Below are positions 25,212 through 34,268 of a DNA stretch of 64,000 nucleotides, piece by piece; position 1 is the stretch's first letter; every line of letters begins with the position of its first letter. The DNA comes from FEN-1139 sp038207155 (GTDB taxonomy: Bacteria > Myxococcota_A > Polyangia > Polyangiales > Polyangiaceae). Position numbers and translations under genes: made by a program. Location: positions 62,001-126,000 of the forward strand of contig JBBRAB010000004.1 in the NCBI GenBank assembly GCA_038207155.1, given 5' to 3'. The notes under the pieces are model-generated. The model searched no databases, was not told where the DNA came from, and was given only the letters and a program-made list of their open reading frames with translations.

Positions 25212-26853
25212 GGTGAATGTGCACCTCGACAGTGGGCCGACTCCCGGTCTCCTCGTGCAGCATGCGACGAGCGACGCGGCGAACTTCTTCCTCAAGGGAC
25301 GCAGATTGACCGCGATAGCGCTCCACCTTGCGCGCCACTTCACCGGCGATGCGACGAGTCACCGCGGTTCCCTCGATAAGCAGGGGAATGCCGCGCCCGG
25401 TGACCGTCGGTGGCAGCAGGAGTCGGTCGCGCTTGTCGAGCACCAGGCTGACGACGGCAAACCCGGTACGGCCCAGCTCGCCGCGCTCGCTCAGCTCGGC
25501 ATTCGAGAGGAGCTCTCCTCCGTGATCGATCGCCACGCGACCGACCGGGACTTTGCCTCCCGCTTCGAGTCGCTCGTCCAACCGCAGGGTCGCGCCGCAC
25601 TCGATCACAGCAACATCGTTAATACCGAACTCGCGCGCCAATTTGGCGTGATTGAGCAGGTGGTGCAGCGAGCCATGCACTGGCACGAACGACTGCGGCC
25701 GCAGCAAGGTCATCATCAGCTCGAGCTCGGCTCGACTGGCGTGCCCACTCGTATGCACATCCGGCTCGAGCCCCCGAGTGATCACCAGCGCTCCACGGCG
25801 CAGCAGGGTGCAGATCAGGTCGTGAACAGGCCGCTCATTGCCGGGAATGACGCGACTCGAGAAGATCACCGTGTCGCCGGACTCAATGTCGCCATAGCGG
25901 TGGGTGCCATGGGCCAAGCGATACATGGACGAAGCGCGCTCGGCCTGGGTTCCCCCCGCGATGATCAAGATCTGCTCGGGCGCTTGCGAGCGCAGCTGCT
26001 CGGGCGCAATCACGAGGTGCCCAGGCCAGTCGAGTTGCCCCAGCGACAGGGCGAGCTGAACCTGATTTTGCAAGCTCAGTCCGAGCAGACAAATCCGACG
26101 ACCCGTGCGCCTGGCCAGCTCCCCGAGCGCCGCAATACGCGGAAGATTGCTCGCAAACAGCGTGACAAATACGCGGCGCTCCGCCGCCAGAACGAGCCTC
26201 TCGAGCGTACGCCCAACGAGCCCTTCGGTGCCTCGACGACTCGGCACATCGATGTTGGTGCTGTCACTGAGCAAGAGGCGCAACCCGGCATCCCCGAGCG
26301 CCTCGAGTCGCGCCTGATCGGTGAGCTCGCCATCGAGCGGTTCGGAGTCAAAATCGAAGTCGCCGGTGTGCAGCACCTTTCCGGCGGCCGTGTCGATCGC
26401 CAGCGCGGTCGCATCCGGTATCGAGTGCGACACGCGGATCGGCTCAATCGCGAAGGGCCCCAGCTGGTATTCCCGACGCACCTCGGCAACGCGAAGATCG
26501 AGGCGCTCGAGGTCAAAGTCGTGCTCCACGAGTCGCCGCTTGACCAAGCCAATGGCATGGGCTGGACCGTAGACGGGCACCGAGAGTTCGCTCAGGAGGT
26601 ATGGCAGGCCACCAATATGGTCTTCGTGCCCGTGCGTCAGAAAGACCCCGTGCACCTGCTCACGTCGATCGAGCAAGTATTGAAAATCGGGATGCCAGAC
26701 GTCGACACCAAGGTCATCGCTCGGAAACGAGGTACCGCAGTCAACGACCATGATCCCGCCTGCCTGCTCGAGGCAGAGGCAGTTCATGCCGATCTCCCCC
26801 AGTCCGCCGAGGGGAACGATGCGAAGGGCGCCCGTGGTTAGCTCTGAAGGCAC
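25198..26853 (-). CDS. rnj: Ribonuclease J
   Basis: A 551-aa metallo-beta-lactamase/beta-CASP nuclease acting in 5'-3' exonucleolytic and endonucleolytic RNA decay and rRNA processing. PLGGLGEIGMN near the N-terminus, the metal motif THGHEDHIGG (His74, His76, Asp78, His79), VSHSIPDA, TGDFDFD, the beta-CASP signature HTSGHASR and VPVHG are all in place. The start is a GTG at 26853, close to the conserved N-terminal block. Divergent from the rhodanese gene (150 bp) and overlapping the phosphoesterase gene downstream. Confidence 0.96.
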   Translation of the reverse strand: MPSELTTGALRIVPLGGLGEIGMNCLCLEQAGGIMVVDCGTSFPSDDLGVDVWHPDFQYLLDRREQVHGVFLTHGHEDHIGGLPYLLSELSVPVYGPAHAIGLVKRRLVEHDFDLERLDLRVAEVRREYQLGPFAIEPIRVSHSIPDATALAIDTAAGKVLHTGDFDFDSEPLDGELTDQARLEALGDAGLRLLLSDSTNIDVPSRRGTEGLVGRTLERLVLAAERRVFVTLFASNLPRIAALGELARRTGRRICLLGLSLQNQVQLALSLGQLDWPGHLVIAPEQLRSQAPEQILIIAGGTQAERASSMYRLAHGTHRYGDIESGDTVIFSSRVIPGNERPVHDLICTLLRRGALVITRGLEPDVHTSGHASRAELELMMTLLRPQSFVPVHGSLHHLLNHAKLAREFGINDVAVIECGATLRLDERLEAGGKVPVGRVAIDHGGELLSNAELSERGELGRTGFAVVSLVLDKRDRLLLPPTVTGRGIPLLIEGTAVTRRIAGEVARKVERYRGQSASLEEEVRRVARRMLHEETGSRPTVEVHIHHVPA

Positions 26854-27004
26854 GATAGGTGCGGTTGCATTAGCCGAGATGCTCCGTCAAAGCCAAAGCC
26901 CCGAACGCGGCCTTTGGGCCGCATTGAATCCCGGGGCCAAAGCCCCCCGTGCAGAGCAGGGGTCGACGAGTCCCCCGCCCCGCTCTAGCTTCTAGGCCTC
27001 AGCC

Positions 27005-27466
27005 ATGACCGACATCCGAAATGTGGAGCCCACGGAAGCCCAGACCCTGCTCGAGGCGGGCTGGATTTATCTCGACGTCCGAAGCGAACCGGAGTTTGAG
27101 GCCGGCCACGTGCCGGGTTCGCTCAATATCCCCCTCTCACTGGCCGGGGACTTCGGTCTCGAGCCGAACGAGGCCTTCCTGGACGTCATTCAGGCGCTCT
27201 ACCCGAAAGACGCGCTACTGTTGCTGGGCTGCCGCTCCGGCGCTCGCTCGAGGCGCGCAGCCGACATGCTGGTCGCGCTCGGCTACACCACCCTCGCCGA
27301 TCTCGTGACGGGCTGGGAGGGGCGTCGCGACGCCTTCGGGCGCGCGCAGCCGGGCTGGAGTCGCTCGGGCCTCCCCGTCGAGGCAGGGCAGCCTGAAGGA
27401 CAGAGCTGGGAGTCGATCGCCGCCAAGGCGACCGCGGCCGGCGTGACCCTCCCCGAGCGTCCCTGA
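27005..27466 (+). CDS. Rhodanese-like sulfurtransferase
   Basis: A 153-aa single-domain rhodanese, expected to carry sulfane sulfur on Cys76 in the loop GCRSGARS. LDVRSEPEFEAGHVPGSLNIP and a W-E-G motif near the end fit the family. There is no signal peptide. The loop is the six-residue type typical of sulfur rhodaneses. The C-terminal 35 residues (from about 118) extend past the domain without a recognisable fold. It is convergent with the next gene, with one base between the two stop codons. Confidence 0.9.
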   Translation: MTDIRNVEPTEAQTLLEAGWIYLDVRSEPEFEAGHVPGSLNIPLSLAGDFGLEPNEAFLDVIQALYPKDALLLLGCRSGARSRRAADMLVALGYTTLADLVTGWEGRRDAFGRAQPGWSRSGLPVEAGQPEGQSWESIAAKATAAGVTLPERP

Positions 27467-27467
27467 G

Positions 27468-28136
27468 CTAGTGACTTGGACGTGGGGCCGCTGGCGACAG
27501 CTCGGCCCCGCGAGCCCGCTGATAATCGCTGGCGGCCTGCTCGATCAAAGCGGCATCGCGCGCCGCGCGCTCGGCCTCCTGTGCGAGGACTGGCGTGAAC
27601 TGGGTCATGCCCCAAATGCCATTATCGCGGCGCCTAAACGGGTAGCGCGTGCCGTGGGCCGTCACGACAGTCGCGCGATCCCCGCGCACTTCCACCCGAG
27701 AGATACCGGACAAATCGCGCCTGAGCCGCGTGAGCCAGCCGCGCTGTCGCGCGTAGAGCGCAAACACGTCCGCGCCGTCGGAACAATCAGCGTAGGGCCG
27801 ATATTGCGCGAGCCAGCGCGAGCGGTCAGGCTCGGGAAACGTCGCGGCCACTCGCTCGCTCGACCGCTTGCGGTAGTCGCGGATGGTGTAGGAGGCGTGC
27901 TGCGCGGCCGTCTCGGTGTACGCGAAAAACCGGGCTGGATCACCCTTGTTGACTGCGATCACCACCCGCAGATAGGCGCCCTCAGGGGTGTGATCGCTTG
28001 GAAAAGTCAGCCAAGCGAACAGCACATAGCCGAGAGGCAGCAGCCCCAGCGTCAGCAAAACGAGCAGGACTCGGCGTCGTCGCACGGCGGGCCCCGACGT
28101 ATCACGTTCCCCGACCCGGCGCCCGTGTACGCCCAT
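27468..28136 (-). CDS. Single-pass membrane protein, unknown function
   Basis: A 222-aa protein with a basic N-terminus, one transmembrane helix (about 22-44) and an exported alpha/beta domain. Recognisable features are PEGAYLRVVIAVNKGDPARFFAY and a Trp/Phe-rich GIWGMTQFTP near residue 178. The pattern suggests an NTF2- or DUF-like exported fold, but I cannot name a family. ATG 28136 is preferred to GTG 28145. It diverges from the GT2 gene. Confidence 0.6.
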   Translation of the reverse strand: MGVHGRRVGERDTSGPAVRRRRVLLVLLTLGLLPLGYVLFAWLTFPSDHTPEGAYLRVVIAVNKGDPARFFAYTETAAQHASYTIRDYRKRSSERVAATFPEPDRSRWLAQYRPYADCSDGADVFALYARQRGWLTRLRRDLSGISRVEVRGDRATVVTAHGTRYPFRRRDNGIWGMTQFTPVLAQEAERAARDAALIEQAASDYQRARGAELSPAAPRPSH

Positions 28137-28205
28137 CGCCGGCACGCGGGCTTGGCCGGCCCCACCTTGCGCGCGAGCTCGACCTCCGCTACCCCGGAGT
28201 CTCCC

Positions 28206-28952
28206 TTGCGCGCCTCACCCCGCATCGCCGTCGTAGTGCCCTGCTACAACGAAGCACGCCTGATCGGCCGGATGCTGTCGCGGCTGCCTTCCTTTGTGGA
28301 TGATGTCGTCGTGGTCGACGACGCGAGCCCGGATCAGACTTCCGAGGTCGTGCGCGCGCGAGCTGAGACCCGCACCCAGCTGGTCCGACATCCGCAGAAC
28401 CTGGGGGTGGGCGCCGCCATCGCCAGCGGATACGAACGCGCCTGTCAGCTCGGAGCCGAGCTCATCGTGGTCATGGCGGGTGACGACCAAATGGACCCGG
28501 AAGATCTACCACAGCTGCTCGGTCCGCTGCTCGCAGGGCGCGCGGACTACGTCAAGGGCAACCGCTTCGTCCACCACGAGCGCCACTCGATGCCGCGGCT
28601 CCGCCGCCTCGGCAGCGCTGTGCTGGCTTGGTGGACCCGCGCGCTCACGGGCCTGCGCGTTGACGACACGCAATGCGGCTACACCGCGATCACCGCCAGC
28701 ATGCTGAGACGGTTAGACCTCGGCTCGCTCTGGCCGAGATACGGCTACCCCAACGATCTCCTGGGTATGCTGGCCACTCAACGCGCGCGCATCGTCGAGG
28801 TGCCGGTGCGACCGGTCTACGCTGACGAACGCAGCGGGCTACGCCCCTGGCACGTGCTGCAGATCGCCGGAGTGGCGCTGCGTCGCAGGTGGCTCGAGCG
28901 ACGAGCACCGAGCCCTCTCGAGACCTCCGAACTTCGCCCGATGGAACCATGA
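28206..28952 (+). CDS. Family 2 glycosyltransferase (dolichol-phosphate-mannose-synthase-like)
   Basis: A glycosyltransferase of about 248 aa with a GT-A fold. It shows VVVPCYNEARLIGRML at the N-terminus, the nucleotide-binding VDDASPDQT, and the metal motif MAGDDQMDPED. CGYTAI and the Y-P-N-D loop are typical of polyprenyl-phosphate glycosyltransferases. No membrane helix is present, so it is the soluble type. The start is uncertain: the frame runs open far upstream through the divergent gene, and TTG 28206 is the last start before the family N-terminus, while GTG codons further up are possible. Its stop overlaps the next start (ATGA at 28949-28952), giving coupling to the methyltransferase. 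Confidence 0.8.
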   Translation: MRASPRIAVVVPCYNEARLIGRMLSRLPSFVDDVVVVDDASPDQTSEVVRARAETRTQLVRHPQNLGVGAAIASGYERACQLGAELIVVMAGDDQMDPEDLPQLLGPLLAGRADYVKGNRFVHHERHSMPRLRRLGSAVLAWWTRALTGLRVDDTQCGYTAITASMLRRLDLGSLWPRYGYPNDLLGMLATQRARIVEVPVRPVYADERSGLRPWHVLQIAGVALRRRWLERRAPSPLETSELRPMEP

Positions 28953-30547
28953 TTACCCCTGAAATTATGCTCGATCCGGGGTTCACCCCGCGCCGCGTTG
29001 ATCTGCCGCTGGTGCTCGATTGGATGCTTGGCGACGACAGTGACGTCGCTGAGCGTGCCGAGCGCGCGTTGATCCGCGCCGGCGTGAGCGCCGCAGTCCC
29101 TGCGCGCGAGCGGCTCGCGTCCGCGAGCCCAGAACAGCAGCCCTCGCTGCTACGGCTGCTCGGACGTCTAGGTCGCGACAGTCAAGACGAGTCCCTGCGA
29201 CAGTTGATGCTCGAAACCTTGTCGCACCCCTTGCCGCGCGCTCAGCGCGTCGCGATTCAAGCTCTCGGGAAATGGGCTCACCCCGAGCATGGCGCGCGCT
29301 TGTTCGAGCAGCGCGAGTCCGTCACGGGACCCGAGCTACGCGCCCTGGTCGAGGCCCTCGGCAAGCTGGGCTACGCGCCCGCTCAGGCCTGGCTCTCGGC
29401 ACTCCAGCCCGAGGACGAGAGCACCCGTCGCGTCGTCGAGCGGGCTCGCCTCACGATGGGCCGTGATGTCGCGCGCGCCGAGGGCGGCGGTGCGGTCGAC
29501 CTGTCGCGCAGTATTGAAGAACCCTGCCTGGTTGCGCTGACCTGCCGACACGGGCTTGCCGCCAGCGTCCTGGAAGACCTCGGGCCGCGCGACGGACTCG
29601 CCGTGGACGCGCCCGATCGCCTGCTGTGGCGTGATTTCACGGGTCCGCTCTCGGTGGCCTTTGAGTCACGCCTGGTACTTGAGCCAGCCCTGGTCGTGCC
29701 GGTTGAGCCGGGCACGGACGAGGACCTTCCGGCGCGCTGGGCCGAGAGTCTGACTCAACCCCGCCTGCTCGCGGCGCTTGAACGACTCACCGAGGGTCGC
29801 CCGCGAATACGACTTGAGCTCGCGAGCGAGGGCCATCGTCGCGCGCTGCTCTGGGGCACCTCCGAGGCGGTGAGTCGACGAACCGAGCGGCTCGTGATTG
29901 ACCCGACCAGCGCCTCCTGGGTCGCGCGCCTCTGGCCGGGCACGCGACACCCCTTCTGCGCGCTCGTGCCACAGCGCTTCGAGGATCCGCGCTTTACCTA
30001 TCGTCGCTGCGACGTCCCGGCGGCTTCACATCCCACCGTCGCCGCCGCCCTGGCGCGCGCGCTCGGGGTTTGCGATGACGACGTGATTTGGGATCCCTTC
30101 GTCGGTAGCGGACTCGAGCTCATCGAGCGCGCGCGGCTCGGTCCCTACCGTCAGCTGATCGGCAGTGACATCGACACGCGAGCGCTCAGTGCAGCGCGTG
30201 AAAACGCGGCTGCGGCTGGCGTGCAGCGGCTCACACTGGAGCGCTGGGACGCCCGCACCGCCGCGCCTGCGCGCGTCACGGCCATCGTCACCAATCCTCC
30301 CCTGGGGGCTCGACTGGTACGCGACGGCACGCTCGGGGAGCTACTCGACGCATTTTTGCTGCGGGCCAAGCAGGTTCTGATGGAGTCGGGTCGTCTGGTG
30401 TGGCTCTCGCCCATGCCTGAGCGCACCGCGCAAACGGCCAGGCAACTCGGGTTTTCGATTGAGCGACGCGGGGCGATCGACGTCGGGGGACTTCGCCCCG
30501 AATTGCAGCTGATGCGAGTCCAGCCTCGCCGGGTCGTCGCGCGCTAG
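28949..30547 (+). CDS. HEAT-repeat / THUMP-like / class I RNA methyltransferase fusion
   Basis: A 532-aa protein with three parts. Residues 1-180 form HEAT-like helical repeats (LRQLMLETLSHPLPRAQRVAIQALGKW). About 187-350 resemble the ferredoxin/THUMP-type RNA-binding region of UPF0020 proteins (CLVALTCRHGLAASVLEDLG). About 360-532 are a Rossmann methyltransferase with motif I DPFVGSGLELI, the acidic loop GSDIDTRAL, and NPPLG as the catalytic NPPY-like motif. The TrmN/RlmL relationship suggests an N2-methylguanosine target in tRNA or rRNA; the Tyr/Phe usually after NPP is Leu here. It is coupled by ATGA to the GT2 gene, and the next gene follows by 9 bp. Confidence 0.78.
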   Translation: MITPEIMLDPGFTPRRVDLPLVLDWMLGDDSDVAERAERALIRAGVSAAVPARERLASASPEQQPSLLRLLGRLGRDSQDESLRQLMLETLSHPLPRAQRVAIQALGKWAHPEHGARLFEQRESVTGPELRALVEALGKLGYAPAQAWLSALQPEDESTRRVVERARLTMGRDVARAEGGGAVDLSRSIEEPCLVALTCRHGLAASVLEDLGPRDGLAVDAPDRLLWRDFTGPLSVAFESRLVLEPALVVPVEPGTDEDLPARWAESLTQPRLLAALERLTEGRPRIRLELASEGHRRALLWGTSEAVSRRTERLVIDPTSASWVARLWPGTRHPFCALVPQRFEDPRFTYRRCDVPAASHPTVAAALARALGVCDDDVIWDPFVGSGLELIERARLGPYRQLIGSDIDTRALSAARENAAAAGVQRLTLERWDARTAAPARVTAIVTNPPLGARLVRDGTLGELLDAFLLRAKQVLMESGRLVWLSPMPERTAQTARQLGFSIERRGAIDVGGLRPELQLMRVQPRRVVAR

Positions 30548-30556
30548 AGGGACGTC

Positions 30557-31207
30557 ATGGGGCGACTACTGCGTGAGTATCGCCCCAAGGTGCGCATCCC
30601 GAACTGGGCACCCCCGCAGCCCCGCCCGCCGCGCAAACGACCGGTCATCCTGCTGCTGGTGATTGGCTGGCTCGTCGCGGTGACGTTGGCCCATGGCCTG
30701 ACCAAGGGCTGGCTTGCACTGCCGGCTCGGTTGCGCGCGGCCCTGCCCGCTGCCGCGGCCACGGCCACCGACGCGCAACAGGTCGCGCGCGAGCAAAGCG
30801 AGCTCGCCCCAGCCGTGGTCCCACCGGAATCCACGCTGCAGTTCGAAGCAGTGCTCGACGCCCCTCAGGATACGGCCCCTTTACCCGGCTGCCGGGAGGC
30901 GCGGGACGCGCTCGTGGCAACAGCGGATGCTGGCGATGAATTGCCCGCCGATCTCGCCCGTTCCGCCTGGGGTTCGTTAGCCAATCCTGGACGATGGGCA
31001 AAGGACTGCAGGGGCCCCAAGGCAACCCGCGTGCGACTCTGCCTCGTGGTCCGTGCGGGACGCCTGCTTGGGGTGACGCTGCGCGCCGAGCTCGGCGGCA
31101 TCGAGCTCGAGCGCTGCGTCGAGCGAGCGCTGCGTCAGCTGTCATTTCCTCCCGAAACGGTGGCGCGGACAGTCCAAACCGTGCTCGAGCTCCCTGCGCG
31201 GGAGTGA
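30557..31207 (+). CDS. Single-pass membrane protein, TonB-like C-terminal fold possible
   Basis: A 216-aa protein with a Pro/Arg-rich cytoplasmic start, one helix (about 30-48), an Ala-rich linker and a C-terminal domain (about 145-215). The end VRLCLVVRAGRLLGVTL ... CVERALRQLSFPPE resembles the TonB/AgmX C-terminal pattern of myxobacterial proteins. Two cysteine pairs could form disulfides outside the cytoplasm. It follows the methyltransferase gene closely, so an operon is likely. A TonB-type role is tentative. Confidence 0.6.
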   Translation: MGRLLREYRPKVRIPNWAPPQPRPPRKRPVILLLVIGWLVAVTLAHGLTKGWLALPARLRAALPAAAATATDAQQVAREQSELAPAVVPPESTLQFEAVLDAPQDTAPLPGCREARDALVATADAGDELPADLARSAWGSLANPGRWAKDCRGPKATRVRLCLVVRAGRLLGVTLRAELGGIELERCVERALRQLSFPPETVARTVQTVLELPARE

Positions 31208-31214
31208 GCTGCGG

Positions 31215-34200
31215 CTAGTCCTCGCCCGGCGCCGCCAAGCGCTGCAACGTCTCGGGGAGGGTCAGCTCGGGACTCGCTTGGCACAGGGCCTGGTGCCAGC
31301 CGAGCGACCCCGCGTCATCGCGGGCGCGAAAGACCCAGGTCTTGCCCCCGGGCTCGTACAGCAGAAACAGCTTGGATTCCGCATCGAGCGGAGCCAACGC
31401 GATCATGTCCGTGCAGGCCTGCTCGCCCTGACCGTAACCAAGCTCGGCGACCGAGACAAACCAGAAGCGACCCGCAGACCCCAGGTCGAGTTGCAAGGGT
31501 TGGCGCCACTGGCCACCTCGCGACATCACCCGCGGACTGCCAGCACGCTCTACTGGGCTGCAGCGCCGCAGGGGCTCGGGTCGGTCCAAGTTGAGGCCTT
31601 GGACCTGAAGGGACGCGGAGAGGTCCGCGGCAACGGAAACGAACCAAGCTTGAGCACTGGCCTCACGCGCGACCGTCGGCCCAACCAACCAACCCGGGAT
31701 CTTACCGGAGTAGGAGAGACGGCTGGTCAGGGGAACCGCAAAGCGCCGCAAATCGTAGCCATTGACGGTCAACATCGTGTCGCGCGACTTGCCGTCACGC
31801 GTCTCCTGAACGACCCAGCTCGCGTCCTTGTCACTCGCCATCACGAAGGACCGCAGCTGCCCCCCTGCGAGCAAGAGATCCCGCTCGCTTTGCTGCCACA
31901 ATCGCTCGGGAAACGCTTCGCTCTGGACGCCCGTCGACGAGAACGCGAGCAGCGATGTGCCCGCGCCGGGCAAACCCACAAGAAGCCTCTCACCCACCAC
32001 CGAGACAAGCTTGGGCGCTAGCTGTCCTAGCTTGTCGGTCGTCGGGAGGCTGCTGATTAGCGCGCTCAAATCTGCGACGGGGACGGTGGTCTTTCCGACC
32101 CCGTGACTCGAGTGGATGAAGTTGTCCCAGCCCGCTTCGAGCGTAAACGGCAAGCGCGCAGGCAGCGCTTCAGGCAATACGACGCGAAGCACCGCCACGC
32201 CTTCAACCTGCGGCACGACTGCAAGCGCAGCATTGCGCACCCCAGGTTTGAGCAGGACGCGCGTATCAATCCGGTCCGCTGCGCGATTGTAAGCGTGCGA
32301 GGACACCGCGCCCGTCTGCCAGTCGGTGGAGGTCACAAACCAGCCCACGTCCCCGAGGCCTGCGTGAGTGATGCTAGGAACGTAGTCCGCGTGGGCGATG
32401 GTCCTCCACCCACGCGCATCAAGCTGACAGCGCTGCGCGGCACGAAACGCGGGAGGAGACGCCGAGGCCCTGTTGACCCCTGGCGGCAGGGGCGTCGGTG
32501 TTGCAGCAAGCTCGTCGTAGCCGAGACGTAAGGACACTCGCTCGTTGCCGAATAGACAGCCAGCCTCGGCGCAAGCGAGGGCCTCACTCCCAGGTTCACT
32601 CGCGCGAAACCCCGGCGGGCTGCCCCAAGCGACGAAGGAGGCGCCACCATCGCGACTGAGCTGGAGCTCGCCCGACTTGCTCAAGGTCACGAGACCTTGC
32701 GGCCCCCAAGCTGCCGCCAGAGTGTCGGTGTCGAGCAAGAGCGCTCGTTGACGCTTGGTGTCGAGCTCGAGCTCCCAGGCGAGGAAACGCTGGGTCACGG
32801 ATGCCAGGAGTTGCAGCCTCGTCTCGTGCCAAGTCAGGGACTCGACGCGGAACGCGCCGCCCTTGCTCGAGAGCGTCGGTAGATGCTCCAAGCTGAGCTC
32901 GCTGAGGTGCTGAGCGCGATCCGAGCTGAGCCACAGGGTGGGCTCGGTGGCACCTTGACGACGCGCCAGGACAGCAACCAGTCCGCGAGTGGGCTCGGTG
33001 GCGGTCGCCAGAGCGCGCTCGGTCAATCCCGAGACAGTCAGGACCTTGGGCACGCCGAGTCGCGCCGGCTGCGGTGCGCCGAAGGTCGCGGTCGCCAGGC
33101 GGCTCCCAGGGCAGCCCTTCTCAGCGCAATAGCCTTGCAGTAGAACCTGACCCGCACCGAGATCGCGCAGCAGCAGGCCCTCCCCCGCGAGCGATGGTCC
33201 AAGCTCCGCAAAGGGTCCTTCGGGGTGCTCGGTCACCCTGCGCACGGTGAATTGTCCCGTGCGATTCTCGCAGCTCACGACCAGCTGTGCGCCAAGCCAA
33301 GTCAGGCTCGGACTGGCGCAGTGCTCAGCGCGTCCAGCGAGCGTCAGAGGTCCACCAAACGACCCCGTCCAGAGTTCTTGTGGGGCCCCTGAGGTGGCGC
33401 CAGGACGGAGCAACGCCACCTGTCCTGCCCGCTCGACGTAGCGTTGCTCTCGTAGCGCGCGCGGGTCGGGCAGCAGGGCTGGGGCGGCGCTGAGCGTCAG
33501 ACTGACGAGCGGTTCGGAAGCCTCCACCCAACGACCCTGAGGCGTCAGCAGCGCCGGCTGCCCGCGCGTCGCAACGCGTAGTCCTGCGCTGCTCGCGCTG
33601 AGCAACTCTCGCGCGCCGACGGGCGCCACGTCGCGGCGTTCGAACAACCCGGGCGAACTCTCGCGATACAGCGCCTCGGGAGCGGTCAACAGCGCGAGGC
33701 GTGAGCTCTCATCAAAGCGCAAATCCGTCAGCGCTCCCGCAGGGCCCGCGACCGCGCGATAGTGCACGCCGCGATCCGTCGAGCGCCACAACTCGCGACG
33801 GGTCGTGACGCCCGCGAGCTGGCCGTCAGGCGCCAACACGACGCGCACGAAGGGCTCGGCGGGAGGTCGAGCGTCCACCCAGGCCCCGAGCGGCGAAGCG
33901 GCGCGGTAGACCTGCCCCGAGGCGCCCAAAAACTCCCAATACCCCTCAAATTCTCCCAGAATCCCAATCAGGATCTCTGGCGCGCGGTAGGGCGACAGCA
34001 CGGGCTGGGGCGCTTTATCGAGCCAACGCTCGCCGTCGCCGTCCACACACAACCGTCCGGTCCCCCAGCGCTGGCACTGGGTGAGACGGCCGACGCGTCG
34101 ACGCGTGCTGACCCAACCCCCGCGCGCCTCCTCCAAAGCGAGGACGCGCGCGAGCAGGTTAGTGGGAGGAGCGTAGCGAGCCGGCTTGGGCGTCCCCTCC

Positions 34201-34268
34201 CCCGAACAACTCGCACCCAACAGGCTCACGGTCAGGGCGAGCGGCGCGCAAGCGCCGCTCCACCTCAC
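31215..34268 (-). CDS. Very large lipoprotein with BNR-like propeller repeats
   Basis: A 1017-aa predicted lipoprotein (lipobox LLGASC, Cys21). Its body is beta-rich with Asp-box-like motifs (LWRSTDRGVHY about residue 162, LWLSSDRAQHL about 445, LQLSRDGGASF about 535). Such motifs are typical of sialidase-type or photosystem-assembly-type beta-propellers. The sialidase catalytic residues cannot be assigned, so I call it a propeller-like surface protein, not a sialidase. There are about 13 scattered cysteines. Its ATG overlaps the trxA stop by 4 nt, so the two are co-translated. Convergent with the 30557 gene, 7 bp away. Confidence 0.75.
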   Translation of the reverse strand: MRWSGACAPLALTVSLLGASCSGEGTPKPARYAPPTNLLARVLALEEARGGWVSTRRRVGRLTQCQRWGTGRLCVDGDGERWLDKAPQPVLSPYRAPEILIGILGEFEGYWEFLGASGQVYRAASPLGAWVDARPPAEPFVRVVLAPDGQLAGVTTRRELWRSTDRGVHYRAVAGPAGALTDLRFDESSRLALLTAPEALYRESSPGLFERRDVAPVGARELLSASSAGLRVATRGQPALLTPQGRWVEASEPLVSLTLSAAPALLPDPRALREQRYVERAGQVALLRPGATSGAPQELWTGSFGGPLTLAGRAEHCASPSLTWLGAQLVVSCENRTGQFTVRRVTEHPEGPFAELGPSLAGEGLLLRDLGAGQVLLQGYCAEKGCPGSRLATATFGAPQPARLGVPKVLTVSGLTERALATATEPTRGLVAVLARRQGATEPTLWLSSDRAQHLSELSLEHLPTLSSKGGAFRVESLTWHETRLQLLASVTQRFLAWELELDTKRQRALLLDTDTLAAAWGPQGLVTLSKSGELQLSRDGGASFVAWGSPPGFRASEPGSEALACAEAGCLFGNERVSLRLGYDELAATPTPLPPGVNRASASPPAFRAAQRCQLDARGWRTIAHADYVPSITHAGLGDVGWFVTSTDWQTGAVSSHAYNRAADRIDTRVLLKPGVRNAALAVVPQVEGVAVLRVVLPEALPARLPFTLEAGWDNFIHSSHGVGKTTVPVADLSALISSLPTTDKLGQLAPKLVSVVGERLLVGLPGAGTSLLAFSSTGVQSEAFPERLWQQSERDLLLAGGQLRSFVMASDKDASWVVQETRDGKSRDTMLTVNGYDLRRFAVPLTSRLSYSGKIPGWLVGPTVAREASAQAWFVSVAADLSASLQVQGLNLDRPEPLRRCSPVERAGSPRVMSRGGQWRQPLQLDLGSAGRFWFVSVAELGYGQGEQACTDMIALAPLDAESKLFLLYEPGGKTWVFRARDDAGSLGWHQALCQASPELTLPETLQRLAAPGED

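Noticed and set aside
25210..26841. A 543-codon plus-strand open frame opposite RNase J
   Set aside because: No family features; RNase J on the other strand is complete and diagnostic.
27471..28205. Long N-terminal extension of the GT2 reading frame
   Set aside because: It lies opposite the membrane-protein gene, is Arg/Pro-rich, and the GT2 fold starts only at about 28215.
31215..34268. Naming the large lipoprotein a sialidase
   Set aside because: Asp-box-like motifs are present, but the arginine triad and catalytic Tyr/Glu cannot be assigned.
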